From: a virus
DNA length: 25,553 nucleotides
IMG/VR virus record: IMGVR_UViG_3300037520_001251
Location: 1 to 25,553 of that record
Direction: 5' to 3' (one strand)
Shown: positions 1-5,136 of the stretch, one piece after another
Numbering within the stretch: the first letter of the stretch is position 1
Layout: the number at the start of each line of letters is the position of its first letter
Notes under the pieces: model-generated
The model's database searches: none
Told to the model about the DNA's origin: nothing
Seen by the model: only the letters and a program-made list of their open reading frames with translations
Made by a program: the position numbers and the translations under genes

Positions 1-27
1 AGTAAATTAAAACTTTTAGAAATAACG

Positions 28-40
28 ATATATTTATAAC
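28..40 (+). promoter_or_regulatory. putative phage promoter (ATATTTAT box)
   Basis: The box ATATATTTATAAC is preceded by an ACTTTTAGAAA stretch. Nearly the same arrangement occurs at 3842-3855, where CTTTTGAAAAG precedes ATATTTATAAC. Both lie just upstream of a very short ORF, a terminator and a tRNA array. The box recurs upstream of many other transcription units here, which is the main support. Confidence 0.5.
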
Positions 41-44
41 GAAA

Positions 45-152
45 ATGAAAACAAATCTTAGACATATGGTCATTAGCAAGCAACCGAAGAATCAGTGGTC
101 GTTCTGCTATAACACGCTTAAACCGTCCGGGGCATTTTCATTTATGAGTTAA
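45..152 (+). CDS. possible 35-aa leader peptide
   Basis: A short ORF starts 4 nt after the ATATTTATAAC box and ends before the terminator at 185-213. A second short ORF (3875-3949) has the same position relative to promoter, terminator, boxA and tRNA array, and its first codons are similar (ATGAAAA..., then CATAT). No domain is recognised. It may be a translated leader used in attenuation, or chance. Confidence 0.3.
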   Translation: MKTNLRHMVISKQPKNQWSFCYNTLKPSGAFSFMS

Positions 153-184
153 TAACGATTAACAAATATAATAAAGGATTATAA

Positions 185-213
185 GACCCAGGGCGACAAA
201 CCTTGGGTTTTTT
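185..213 (+). terminator. rho-independent terminator before the first tRNA block
   Basis: ACCCAGG pairs with CCTTGGGT around a CGACAAA-type loop, followed by a T-run (208-213). It lies only about 10 nt before tRNA-Thr and about 100 nt before a boxA-like site. The tRNA block therefore either uses another promoter or depends on read-through or antitermination. Confidence 0.75.
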
Positions 214-223
214 GTTTTATATT

Positions 224-296
224 GGTTCCTTAGTATAACTTGGCAATATCCCGGCTTTGTAACCCGGAGTCATCAGTTCGAACCTGATAGGAACCT
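224..296 (+). tRNA. tRNA-Thr (anticodon TGT)
   Basis: Acceptor GGTTCCT/AGGAACC, D-arm GTAT...ATAT, anticodon loop TTTGTAA and T-arm ATCAG-TTCGAAC-CTGAT are all visible. The last anticodon-stem pair (255 with 263) is a C-C mismatch. CCA is not encoded. Confidence 0.85.
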
Positions 297-310
297 CAAA
301 AAAAGAAAAA

Positions 311-327
311 GTTCTTTGACATATTGG
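311..327 (+). promoter_or_regulatory. boxA-like antitermination site
   Basis: GTTCTTTGACATATTGG resembles the boxA of Bacteroidetes rRNA leaders; the core CTTTGACA differs from E. coli boxA CTTTAACA by one base. The identical 17-mer recurs at 4004-4020, also just before a tRNA, and variants occur at 5190 and 8052. Likely role: loading a NusB/S10-type antitermination complex on untranslated RNA (inference). Confidence 0.55.
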
Positions 328-336
328 CTTCATAAT

Positions 337-408
337 TCTCCCCTCGTCTAATTGGCAGGACACCTGGTTTTGGACCAGAGAATCAAGGTTCGAGACCTTG
401 GGGGAGAT
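337..408 (+). tRNA. tRNA-Gln (anticodon TTG)
   Basis: Acceptor TCTCCCC/GGGGAGA, D-arm GTC...GGAC, anticodon loop TTTTGGA and T-arm CAAGG-TTCGAGA-CCTTG are seen. Discriminator T. It lies 9 nt after the boxA-like site. Confidence 0.88.
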
Positions 409-414
409 CAATAA

Positions 415-498
415 GGAAGATGAATCACAGCGGCCTGTGACCCCGTCTTGAAAACGGGCGGTACCGAAAGGTATTGGGATCGACACCTACTTCTTCCT
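415..498 (+). tRNA. tRNA-Ser (anticodon TGA)
   Basis: Class II tRNA. Acceptor GGAAGA/TCTTCC, D-arm TCAC...GTGA, a perfect anticodon stem CCCGT/ACGGG with loop CTTGAAA, and a variable arm capped by GAAA. The T-arm is weak (TGGG/CCTA), and the seventh acceptor pair is T-T. Confidence 0.85.
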
Positions 499-504
499 CT
501 ATAA

Positions 505-579
505 CGGGATGTGGACTAATTGGTAAGTCGCCACTTTTGGGAAGTGGACATCATCCAGGTTCGAGTCCTGGTATCCCGA
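505..579 (+). tRNA. tRNA-Pro (anticodon TGG)
   Basis: Acceptor CGGGATG/TATCCCG, D-arm GAC...GTC, anticodon arm CCACT-TTTGGGA-AGTGG and T-arm CCAGG-TTCGAGT-CCTGG. Canonical in every arm; A73; no CCA encoded. Confidence 0.93.
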
Positions 580-637
580 CTAATAATAAACAAATAAAAA
601 TAAGTGTTATGGAAAGTGACAAGTATGACAAACAGAA

Positions 638-712
638 GATCTCGTAGCTCAGTTGGTTTAGAGCACTCCACTTTTAATGGAGGGGTCGTGAGTTCGAGCC
701 TCACCGGGATCA
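638..712 (+). tRNA. tRNA-Lys (anticodon TTT)
   Basis: Acceptor GATCTCG/CGGGATC, D-arm GCTC...GAGC, anticodon arm CTCCA-CTTTTAA-TGGAG and T-arm GTGAG-TTCGAGC-CTCAC. Canonical structure, A73. Confidence 0.95.
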
Positions 713-720
713 CAAAAAAA

Positions 721-751
721 TTTGGTAGATTAAAAAAAAGTATTATCTTTG
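721..751 (+). promoter_or_regulatory. Bacteroidetes host-type promoter
   Basis: TTTG (721-724) and TATCTTTG (744-751) are separated by 19 nt, matching the Bacteroidetes -33/-7 consensus (TTTG, TAnnTTTG). The gene start ATG at 756 lies 4 nt after the -7 box, so the transcript is probably leaderless. The spacer (GGTAGATT...) matches four other promoters here (4945, 5137, 6587, 8001). Confidence 0.85.
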
Positions 752-755
752 TAAT

Positions 756-971
756 ATGAAAACAGTAAAAGAAATTAAGAAAGGACTACCAAAAGGAATG
801 GTTAAAGTTGGTGAAGAATGTGAAAGAGCTATTGTACGATTAATAAAACAAGGACAAACTCAAGAACAAGCAACAAACACCGTTCTAAGACTTTTGAATG
901 ATAGTAAACCTTATTTAGAACAAGGAATGTACTCTACCACAATTGAAAGTATTAAAATGATAACATCATAA
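756..971 (+). CDS. small conserved-looking hypothetical protein (71 aa)
   Basis: I do not recognise this family. It is a basic N-terminus (KTVKEIKKGLPKGM) followed by helical segments, with no membrane segment, cysteines or known motif. The start is chosen because the host-type promoter ends 4 nt upstream; no Shine-Dalgarno is present, which fits a leaderless message. An internal ATG at codon 15 is the alternative. It lies between tRNA-Lys and tRNA-Val, with its stop 3 nt before the latter. Confidence 0.75.
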   Translation: MKTVKEIKKGLPKGMVKVGEECERAIVRLIKQGQTQEQATNTVLRLLNDSKPYLEQGMYSTTIESIKMITS

Positions 972-974
972 AAC

Positions 975-1048
975 ACACTCTTAGCTCAGATGGTAGTAGC
1001 GGTTGTTTTACATACAACAGGTCACAGGTTCGATCCCTGTAGAGTGTA
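975..1048 (+). tRNA. tRNA-Val (anticodon TAC)
   Basis: Acceptor ACACTCT/AGAGTGT, D-arm GCTC..., anticodon arm GTTGT-TTTACAT-ACAAC and T-arm ACAGG-TTCGATC-CCTGT. A73. Well formed. Confidence 0.93.
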
Positions 1049-1084
1049 CGAGAAGTTTACGGTAAGTTCCTATAAACCGTGTTT

Positions 1085-1168
1085 GGGAGAGTAACCGGTA
1101 ATTGGTAGCCGCGCGGTCTGTAAAACCGATCTCATTTGAGACTGGGGGTTCAAGTCCCTCCTCTCCCA
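1085..1168 (+). tRNA. tRNA-Tyr (anticodon GTA)
   Basis: Class II as expected for bacterial Tyr. Acceptor GGGAGAG/CTCTCCC, anticodon loop CTGTAAA, variable arm TCTCA/TGAGA and T-arm with TTCAAGT loop. A73. Confidence 0.92.
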
Positions 1169-1177
1169 CAAAAAAAT

Positions 1178-1266
1178 TGATGGGTGTCCCGAGCTGGCCG
1201 AAGGGTCCGGCCTGTTAAGCCGACGAGAAATATTCTCCACCGTGGGTTCGAATCCCACCCCATCAG
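1178..1266 (+). tRNA. tRNA with Asn anticodon (GTT) in a Ser-like class II body
   Basis: Acceptor TGATGGG/CCCATCA, D-stem CCC/GGG, anticodon loop CTGTTAA (1212-1218, anticodon GTT), T-arm GTGGG-TTCGAAT-CCCAC, G73. A clear long variable arm, GAGAA-ATA-TTCTC at 1225-1237, is present. Bacterial tRNA-Asn is normally class I with a short variable loop, whereas long arms mark Ser, Leu and Tyr tRNAs. The anticodon reads Asn codons; the charging identity is uncertain. Confidence 0.8.
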
Positions 1267-1288
1267 CTGATTTTTTCCGAACTATCAG

Positions 1289-1299
1289 ATATTTATTAA
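1289..1299 (+). promoter_or_regulatory. putative phage promoter (ATATTTAT box)
   Basis: ATATTTATTAA lies 18 nt before the ATG at 1317. The preceding bases TCAG are the same as at the 4149 box, which also drives an HNH gene. Confidence 0.5.
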
Positions 1300-1316
1300 T
1301 ATAAAATGTTAATGTT

Positions 1317-1859
1317 ATGGAAAGATATTCGGAAAAAATTGTATCTTTGAGGAAAGAAGGTAAAACCTACAAAGAGATTACTAAAATTTTGGGTTGTGCG
1401 ATGTCAACTGTGTCGTACCATTGTGTGATAAACAAATTAGGAGACAACAACCAAAAAGTAACTGAAGAAGAAAAAGAACAACTTCAAAAATTATATGATG
1501 AGGTTGGGTCTTTAAAGAAAGTTGCAAAGATGACTGGCAGATCTTTTGAAACTGTTAAAAAACACGTTAATAGTGTTGGTAGGATTAAAAAGATTAGTGG
1601 ATCACAATCAGTCATACAATGGAGGAAAAGAACTAAAAAAAAACTGATAGAATACAAAGGGGGTAAATGTGAAGTGTGTGGTTATAATAAATGTGATGCA
1701 GCATTACAATTTCACCACAAAGACCCAAAGGAAAAGGATTTTTCAATTTCAGGTAGGAGTTTGTCGTTTGATAGATTAAAAGAGGAAGTTGATAAATGTA
1801 TGTTAGTGTGTTCAAATTGTCACGCCGAGATACATGAAAAAAATACCACCGAGAAGTGA
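1317..1859 (+). CDS. HNH endonuclease with N-terminal helix-turn-helix repeats
   Basis: The 180-aa product has two helix-turn-helix-like segments, around residues 13-37 (YKEITKILG...STVSYH) and 63-85 (LKKVAKMTGRSFETVKKHV). A C-terminal zinc-type HNH nuclease follows: CxxC at 118/121, HH at 133/134, CxxCH at 165-169 and a final histidine near 173. Such enzymes are typically free-standing phage homing endonucleases that nick or cut DNA. It lies between tRNA-Asn and tRNA-Ile, a common type of insertion site. A dedicated ATATTTAT promoter precedes it. The domain call is firm; target and mobility are inferred. Confidence 0.9.
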   Translation: MERYSEKIVSLRKEGKTYKEITKILGCAMSTVSYHCVINKLGDNNQKVTEEEKEQLQKLYDEVGSLKKVAKMTGRSFETVKKHVNSVGRIKKISGSQSVIQWRKRTKKKLIEYKGGKCEVCGYNKCDAALQFHHKDPKEKDFSISGRSLSFDRLKEEVDKCMLVCSNCHAEIHEKNTTEK

Positions 1860-1918
1860 CTGACGAGTCCGCTGACGAGCTGAGGGGGTGGTTAAGAAAT
1901 ACCCCTAAATACGTACCA
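1860..1918 (+). other. short spacer with a hairpin before tRNA-Ile
   Basis: The spacer contains a repeated CTGACGAG (1859-1866 and 1872-1879) and an AGGGG...CCCCT hairpin (around 1883-1906). The CTGACGAG resembles part of a hammerhead core, but the matching GAAA and third helix cannot be arranged. No gene is seen. Confidence 0.3.
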
Positions 1919-1991
1919 GCTCATCTAGCTTAATCGGGAAAGCACCACGCTGATATCGTGGAGAGAATCGGATCGTAACCGGTGATGAGCA
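1919..1991 (+). tRNA. tRNA-Ile (anticodon GAT)
   Basis: Acceptor GCTCATC/GATGAGC, D-arm GCTT...AAGC, anticodon arm CCACG-CTGATAT-CGTGG and T-arm ATCGG-ATCGTAA-CCGGT. The T-loop is atypical (ATCGTAA), as in tRNA-Asp at 6855. A73. Confidence 0.92.
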
Positions 1992-1995
1992 CTAC

Positions 1996-2084
1996 GGAAA
2001 GTAAACCCTAAAGGCGACGGGACATGCCTGCTAAGCATTGTGATCGGTGAGAAACCGATTGTGGATCGTTACCACTGCTTTCCT
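1996..2084 (+). tRNA. tRNA-Ser (anticodon GCT)
   Basis: Class II. Acceptor GGAAAGT/GCTTTCC, D-stem CCC/GGG, anticodon arm ATGC-CTGCTAA-GCAT, long variable arm ATCGGT/ACCGAT and T-arm GTGG-ATCGTTA-CCAC. Confidence 0.9.
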
Positions 2085-2089
2085 CAATA

Positions 2090-2161
2090 TGCCAATAGGA
2101 AAGGTTTCCGGTTCGGGCTCATATCCTGATCGTCATTGGGTTCGATACCCTTTATTGGTAC
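2090..2161 (+). tRNA. tRNA with CAT anticodon (Met or Ile2)
   Basis: Acceptor TGCCAAT/ATTGGTA, a D-arm region with GGAAAGGTTTCC, and anticodon arm TCGGG-CTCATAT-CCTGA. The GGG on the 5' side of the anticodon stem is initiator-like. The T-stem has mismatches. It could be initiator, elongator or lysidine-modified Ile2; sequence alone does not decide. Confidence 0.75.
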
Positions 2162-2167
2162 AATATG

Positions 2168-2240
2168 GTGTATGTAGCTCAGTTGGTAGAGCACTTGATT
2201 GTGGTTCAAGAGGTCGTGGGTTCGACCCCCATCGTACACA
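2168..2240 (+). tRNA. tRNA-His (anticodon GTG)
   Basis: Acceptor GTGTATG/CGTACAC, anticodon arm CTTGA-TTGTGGT-TCAAG and T-loop TTCGACC. The base before (2167) is G, as needed for the G-1 identity nucleotide. Confidence 0.93.
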
Positions 2241-2245
2241 CAAAA

Positions 2246-2320
2246 TATCCTTGTAGTTCAACGGATAAGAACATATAGCTACGGACTATAAAATGGGAGT
2301 TCGAATCTCTCCGAGGATAC
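2246..2320 (+). tRNA. tRNA-Arg (anticodon ACG)
   Basis: Acceptor TATCCTT/GAGGATA, D-arm GTTC...GAAC, anticodon arm TATAG-CTACGGA-CTATA and T-arm GGGAG-TTCGAAT-CTCTC. A34 implies editing to inosine by host TadA. Confidence 0.9.
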
Positions 2321-2321
2321 T

Positions 2322-2484
2322 AAAGATGATAAAAGGCGTAGAACAACGGACACGGAGAGGTGTTCGTAAGGGTACACACTAAGGAAAGGTGTTCAATCTT
2401 AATTGTATTGATGTAATAACCCGGCTCTCTAATGGTGTGTGAAGTATAATTACGGGATTCCTGATAAAGTTGTTCATCATCTTT
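2322..2484 (+). ncRNA. structured RNA closed by a 16-bp interrupted helix
   Basis: The ends pair in two perfect blocks: 2322-2330 with 2476-2484 (9 bp) and 2341-2347 with 2469-2475 (7 bp), with a 10-nt bulge on the 5' side only. Inside, GGACAC (2348-2353) pairs with GTGTTC (2360-2365) around loop GGAGAG, which is complementary to a downstream CTCTC near 2431, so a loop-loop contact is possible. CCCG/CGGG forms another hairpin. It fills the gap between two tRNA-Arg genes and has no ORF. I recognise no known family. Confidence 0.6.
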
Positions 2485-2489
2485 TATTT

Positions 2490-2561
2490 ACCCCTTTCGT
2501 ATAATGGAAGTACAACACTCTTCTAAGGTGTCAGGTCGGAGTTCGAATCTCTGAGGGGGTA
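2490..2561 (+). tRNA. tRNA-Arg (anticodon TCT)
   Basis: Acceptor ACCCCTT/AGGGGGT, D-arm GTAT...GTAC, anticodon arm ACACT-CTTCTAA-GGTGT and T-arm CGGAG-TTCGAAT-CTCTG. A73. Confidence 0.92.
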
Positions 2562-2600
2562 CGGATCCGATGTCGGTCCCGAGCTAGGTCGGGCAAATTT

Positions 2601-2671
2601 ACGTGGTACAGACAGGGCGTCGGGCAGGTCTCCAAAACCTCGCCGGGTAGGTTCGATCCCTACACCACGTG
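2601..2671 (+). tRNA. tRNA-Trp (anticodon CCA)
   Basis: Acceptor ACGTGGT/ACCACGT, anticodon loop CTCCAAA in stem AGGT/ACCT, T-arm GTAGG-TTCGATC-CCTAC, and G73 as usual for Trp. The D-arm is short (GAC/GTC). A small hairpin CCCGA/TCGGG lies upstream at about 2577-2593. Confidence 0.9.
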
Positions 2672-2680
2672 CAAAAATAA

Positions 2681-2753
2681 GGACAGGTAGCTCAGTTGGT
2701 AGAGCTCAGGATTGAAGATCCTGGAGTCGGGGGTTCGACACCCTCTCTGTCCA
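2681..2753 (+). tRNA. tRNA-Phe (anticodon GAA)
   Basis: Acceptor GGACAGG/TCTGTCC, D-arm GCTC...GAGC, anticodon arm CAGGA-TTGAAGA-TCCTG and T-arm with TTCGACA loop. A73. Confidence 0.94.
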
Positions 2754-2775
2754 CAAACAATTAAAATTAACTAAA

Positions 2776-3231
2776 ATGAACAGAGTTTTTAGAACGGTTA
2801 ATGGTGTTGCAATACCAGATGTGGTTAATCACACTTTGGGTGTTCTAAAAGAATGTCCCTGGGTGGAAGTCCACATTGGGACTGACTCACAAAACCACAG
2901 AAGATCAACCGTGTATGTTACGGTAATAGCATATAGGTATGGAAATAGGGGTGTTCATTATATTCTTCACAAACAAAAAGTGAAAAAAATAAAAGATAAA
3001 TGGACACGTCTTTGGAATGAGGCCGATTATTCAATTGAGGTTGCCGAATGGTTAACCCAGAAAGTAAAAGTAAAAGTTGAAATTGATTTGGACTTTAATA
3101 GTGATGAAAAACACTTTAGTTCAAAACTGGTTCAACCAGCTGTTGGGTGGGCAACATCGTTAGGGTATAAAACAAATATTAAACCTGACAACCAAATTGC
3201 AACAAAGGCGGCAGATCACCATTGCCGTTAA
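2776..3231 (+). CDS. DUF458/YkuK-type RNase H-like protein
   Basis: The 151-aa product contains VHIGTDSQNH (about residues 32-41) near the N-terminus, then a strand with TVYVTVIAYRYG, and acidic/DxD-like residues in VEIDLDFN. This is the arrangement of the DUF458 (YkuK-like) RNase H-fold family seen in bacteria and phages. The conserved aspartate after the first strand (GTDS) and the later IDLDFN are candidate metal ligands. Catalytic activity has not been proven for most members. A role in RNA or RNA/DNA hybrid processing would fit its place among tRNA genes, but that is inference. It lies 22 nt after tRNA-Phe and 5 nt before tRNA-Cys. Confidence 0.75.
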   Translation: MNRVFRTVNGVAIPDVVNHTLGVLKECPWVEVHIGTDSQNHRRSTVYVTVIAYRYGNRGVHYILHKQKVKKIKDKWTRLWNEADYSIEVAEWLTQKVKVKVEIDLDFNSDEKHFSSKLVQPAVGWATSLGYKTNIKPDNQIATKAADHHCR

Positions 3232-3236
3232 AATAA

Positions 3237-3307
3237 GCTCAGGTGGCCGAGGGGTTAGGCGCCGGTCTGCAAAACCGAGTACGGGGGTTCAACTCCCTCC
3301 CTGAGCT
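3237..3307 (+). tRNA. tRNA-Cys (anticodon GCA)
   Basis: Acceptor GCTCAGG/CCTGAGC with T73, the usual Cys discriminator. D-arm GCC...GGC, anticodon loop CTGCAAA and T-arm GGGGG-TTCAACT-CCCTC. The acceptor end resembles the GTCAGG/CCTGAC family further downstream. Confidence 0.92.
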
Positions 3308-3316
3308 CAACAAAAT

Positions 3317-3390
3317 GCCCTTATGGCGGAATAGGTATACGCGTGTGATTTAGGATCACAATTTTGCAGGTTCGAGTCCTGCTAGGGGTA
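3317..3390 (+). tRNA. tRNA with Leu anticodon (TAG) and short variable loop
   Basis: Acceptor GCCCTTA/TAGGGGT, Leu-type D-arm GCGGAATAGGTATACGC, perfect anticodon arm TGTGA-TTTAGGA-TCACA, T-arm GCAGG-TTCGAGT-CCTGC and A73. Only 5 nt (ATTTT) lie between anticodon stem and T-stem, so the long variable arm normal for Leu is missing. Confidence 0.88.
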
Positions 3391-3455
3391 CAATTATAAT
3401 TAATGTGTTTACAAGTTATTAATTATTTATTATTTTTTTTAAAAATTATAAAAAT

Positions 3456-3815
3456 ATGAAAAAAATTATTTTGTCTTTAAGTATTATGTTGACCACGATT
3501 TTTACGTCTTTTGGTCAAGCCACAGTTAATGGTACACCGATTAATGAATTGGATGTAGATTACGTACAAATTGTTGGAACAAAAAATTTAATGGGATCAA
3601 AAGTAACTATTGATTTAGAGTTTGGACAACAAGATAAACTTTTTAGTTATGGTGATACTAAAATTTTAGATTCTGATGGATCCGCTTTAAAACTCAATTC
3701 TATGGTAGATGCTTTGAATTTCATGTCAGATAATGGTTATGAATTTGTTACTGCTTATGCTATAACTGTTGGTAATTCAAATGTCTATCACTTCTTAATG
3801 AAGAAAAAAGATTAG
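3456..3815 (+). CDS. secreted hypothetical protein (119 aa)
   Basis: A clear signal peptide occupies the first ~20 residues (MKKIILSLSIM... to TSFGQA, cleavage likely after the GQA region). The mature part of about 98 residues is mixed beta/alpha with no cysteine. No family is recognised. It probably acts in the periplasm or outside the host cell. It follows tRNA-Leu by 65 nt of very AT-rich sequence and precedes a phage-type promoter. It could be a moron expressed independently of the RNA genes. Confidence 0.75.
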   Translation: MKKIILSLSIMLTTIFTSFGQATVNGTPINELDVDYVQIVGTKNLMGSKVTIDLEFGQQDKLFSYGDTKILDSDGSALKLNSMVDALNFMSDNGYEFVTAYAITVGNSNVYHFLMKKKD

Positions 3816-3841
3816 AGAAACTTGACACTTTTGAAAAGTTG

Positions 3842-3855
3842 CATATATTTATAAC
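3842..3855 (+). promoter_or_regulatory. putative phage promoter (ATATTTAT box)
   Basis: CATATATTTATAAC preceded by CTTTTGAAAAG; almost a copy of the arrangement at 28-40. It would drive the short ORF 3875-3949 and the following terminator, boxA and tRNA unit. Confidence 0.5.
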
Positions 3856-3874
3856 AAAACAAATAAAAACGCAA

Positions 3875-3949
3875 ATGAAAAATTTACATATCATATTATT
3901 AGGCGGATTGGCGATAGCTGAGGATCGTTCCTATATGGAGATGGTATGA
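3875..3949 (+). CDS. possible 24-aa leader peptide
   Basis: The short ORF starts MKNLHIILLGGLA. It has the same place in the promoter, short ORF, terminator, boxA, tRNA layout as 45-152. The shared architecture rather than its sequence suggests it matters. Attenuation by translation of the leader is a hypothesis. Confidence 0.3.
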   Translation: MKNLHIILLGGLAIAEDRSYMEMV

Positions 3950-3974
3950 TAATTTAATACATAAAAAATTTAAT

Positions 3975-4004
3975 AACCCATCTCCAAAAGAGGTGGGTTT
4001 TTTG
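3975..4004 (+). terminator. rho-independent terminator directly before boxA
   Basis: AACCCA-TCTC pairs with GAG-GTGGGTT around CAAAA, followed by TTTTTTG. The T-run merges into the boxA-like site at 4004. Confidence 0.8.
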
Positions 4005-4020
4005 TTCTTTGACATATTGG
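4004..4020 (+). promoter_or_regulatory. boxA-like antitermination site
   Basis: A 17-nt sequence identical to 311-327, placed immediately after a terminator and 10 nt before tRNA-Leu. Conservation of a 17-mer in two non-coding places argues for function. Confidence 0.55.
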
Positions 4021-4030
4021 TGTGAATAAC

Positions 4031-4104
4031 ATCCCCGTAGCCCAATCGGCAGAGGCATTGGACTTAAAATCCATTCAGTATGAGTTCGAATCTCATCGGG
4101 GATA
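4031..4104 (+). tRNA. tRNA with Leu anticodon (TAA) and short variable loop
   Basis: Acceptor ATCCCCG/CGGGGAT, D-arm GCC...GGC, anticodon loop CTTAAAA in stem TGGA/TCCA, T-arm ATGAG-TTCGAAT-CTCAT and A73. The variable region is only about 6 nt, again unlike standard class II tRNA-Leu. Confidence 0.88.
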
Positions 4105-4110
4105 CAGAAA

Positions 4111-4135
4111 AAAAGTTAAAATTTATTTAACTTTT
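4111..4135 (+). terminator. weak AT-rich hairpin, possible terminator
   Basis: AAAAGTTAA pairs perfectly with TTAACTTTT around AATTTAT. It is followed by only a few T residues, so it may end the tRNA-Leu transcript or separate it from the HNH gene. Confidence 0.35.
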
Positions 4136-4148
4136 CGTGTTGGTTCAG

Positions 4149-4158
4149 ATATTTATTA
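4149..4158 (+). promoter_or_regulatory. putative phage promoter (ATATTTAT box)
   Basis: ATATTTATTA lies 12 nt before the ATG at 4171. TCAG precedes it, as at 1289. An AAAAGGAATT purine tract next to the ATG is a plausible ribosome binding site. Confidence 0.5.
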
Positions 4159-4170
4159 TAAAAAGGAATT

Positions 4171-4938
4171 ATGATAAAAAAACGATACACATACGAAGAT
4201 GTTATGAACGCAGTTGGAAAATCTAAATCAGTTGCGAATGTTTTAAGGTTGGTTGGTTTAAAAGATAAAGGTGGAAACTACCGAACAATGAAAAAATTTA
4301 TATTAGATAATAATATTGATATAACTCATTTTACCGGACAAGGGCATAATGTTGGTGAAAATTACAAAAGATTGAACGACATAATACCGATTGAATATTA
4401 TTTGGTTGATGGTTTAATGTATTCGAGTTGTAGTTTAAAAAAAAGACTTATAAATGAAGGGATAAAAGAATATAGATGTGAAAATTGTAATTTAGATTCT
4501 TGGTTAGATAAAAAAATACCATTAGAACTGCACCATATTGATGGAAACCACTTCAATAATAAATTGGATAATATCCAAATATTGTGTCCTAATTGTCACG
4601 CAAATACACCTAATTATAGGGGTAATAACAAATCAATTAAGTCGACACCAAAAAATATGAGGGAAATGTATCCAGAACTTTTTGAAAAAAAAGAAAGGGC
4701 AATTAAATTAAAAAAAGTTGAGAAAAATTACATTAGGTTGGAGGATCGAATTTGTGAGTGTGGTAAAAAAATTGGTAAAAGAAGTAAAACTTGTGAAACT
4801 TGCTACCAAATAAATAGTAGAAAAGTAGAAAGACCAAAAAGAGAAACATTATTAAAAGATATTGAATCTTTAGGGTATTTGGGAACAGGAAGAAAATATG
4901 GTGTTAGTGATAATTCAATTAGAAAATGGTTAAAATAA
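4171..4938 (+). CDS. HNH homing-type endonuclease with C-terminal zinc and helix-turn-helix domains
   Basis: The 255-aa product begins with a helix-turn-helix-like region (YEDVMNAVGKSKSVANVLRLVG). The HNH core follows: CENC, then LELHHIDGNHFNNKLDN, then CPNCH. A second small zinc motif (CECGKK...CETC) comes next. The C-terminus has GYLGTGRKYGVSDNSIRKW, a DNA-binding helix-turn-helix tail also present at the end of the unrelated-fold nuclease at 7015-7917. This is a typical free-standing phage homing endonuclease. It lies beside tRNA-Leu(TAA) and has its own promoter box. The nuclease call is firm; the target is unknown. Confidence 0.92.
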   Translation: MIKKRYTYEDVMNAVGKSKSVANVLRLVGLKDKGGNYRTMKKFILDNNIDITHFTGQGHNVGENYKRLNDIIPIEYYLVDGLMYSSCSLKKRLINEGIKEYRCENCNLDSWLDKKIPLELHHIDGNHFNNKLDNIQILCPNCHANTPNYRGNNKSIKSTPKNMREMYPELFEKKERAIKLKKVEKNYIRLEDRICECGKKIGKRSKTCETCYQINSRKVERPKRETLLKDIESLGYLGTGRKYGVSDNSIRKWLK

Positions 4939-4944
4939 AAAAGA

Positions 4945-4976
4945 TTTGGCAGATTAAAAAAGATTATATATCTTTG
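4945..4976 (+). promoter_or_regulatory. strong host-type promoter for the pseudoknot RNA
   Basis: TTTG (4945-4948), 20-nt spacer, TATCTTTG (4969-4976), then GTAAGACAAAT. The spacer GGCAGATTAAAAAAGATTA is identical to that of the promoter at 5137-5168. Confidence 0.85.
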
Positions 4977-4981
4977 TAAGA

Positions 4982-5125
4982 CAAATCGGTTTAGAAGTTA
5001 ATTGCCTGATTATACAGTAATCCTCCCGATCACAGGCAGAAAGGAGGTAAACAACTAAACCAAAAAAAAACGAGGGAAGGGTTGGAACGTCTGTAAAACC
5101 TTGGTTTCCTAAACCTCGAAAAAAA
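4982..5125 (+). ncRNA. pseudoknotted RNA with an anti-16S (SD-like) sequence
   Basis: The RNA begins about 6 nt after a strong promoter and has no ORF. The outer helix is 4988-4994 with 5055-5061 (GGTTTAG/CTAAACC). Inside, TGCCTG (5003-5008) pairs with CAGGCA (5033-5038), and CCTCC (5022-5026) with GGAGG (5043-5047). These two helices interleave as an H-type pseudoknot. AGAAAGGAGGT (5038-5048) is complementary to the expected Bacteroidetes 16S 3' end, yet no start codon follows closely. A second hairpin, CGAGG (5071-5075) with CCTCG (5114-5118), lies downstream and is followed by an A-run, not T. The 3' end is uncertain. Confidence 0.65.
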
Positions 5126-5136
5126 AATAAAAAAGA

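Noticed and set aside
28-40. T4 late promoter TATAAATA
   Set aside because: On the coding strand the box reads ATATTTAT(A), the reverse complement orientation of the T4 motif, so calling it a T4-type late promoter is not justified.
217-713. Minus-strand ORFs across the first tRNAs, and similar long frames at 2047, 5325, 5415, 5512, 5795 and 10185
   Set aside because: They run through tRNAs or structured RNAs, have no ribosome binding sites, and their sequences are translated tRNA arms.
1855-1910. Hammerhead ribozyme suggested by CTGACGAG repeats
   Set aside because: The second conserved GAAA segment and a third helix in the right order cannot be formed; GAAATACCCC pairs with upstream GGGG in a way that conflicts with the hammerhead layout.
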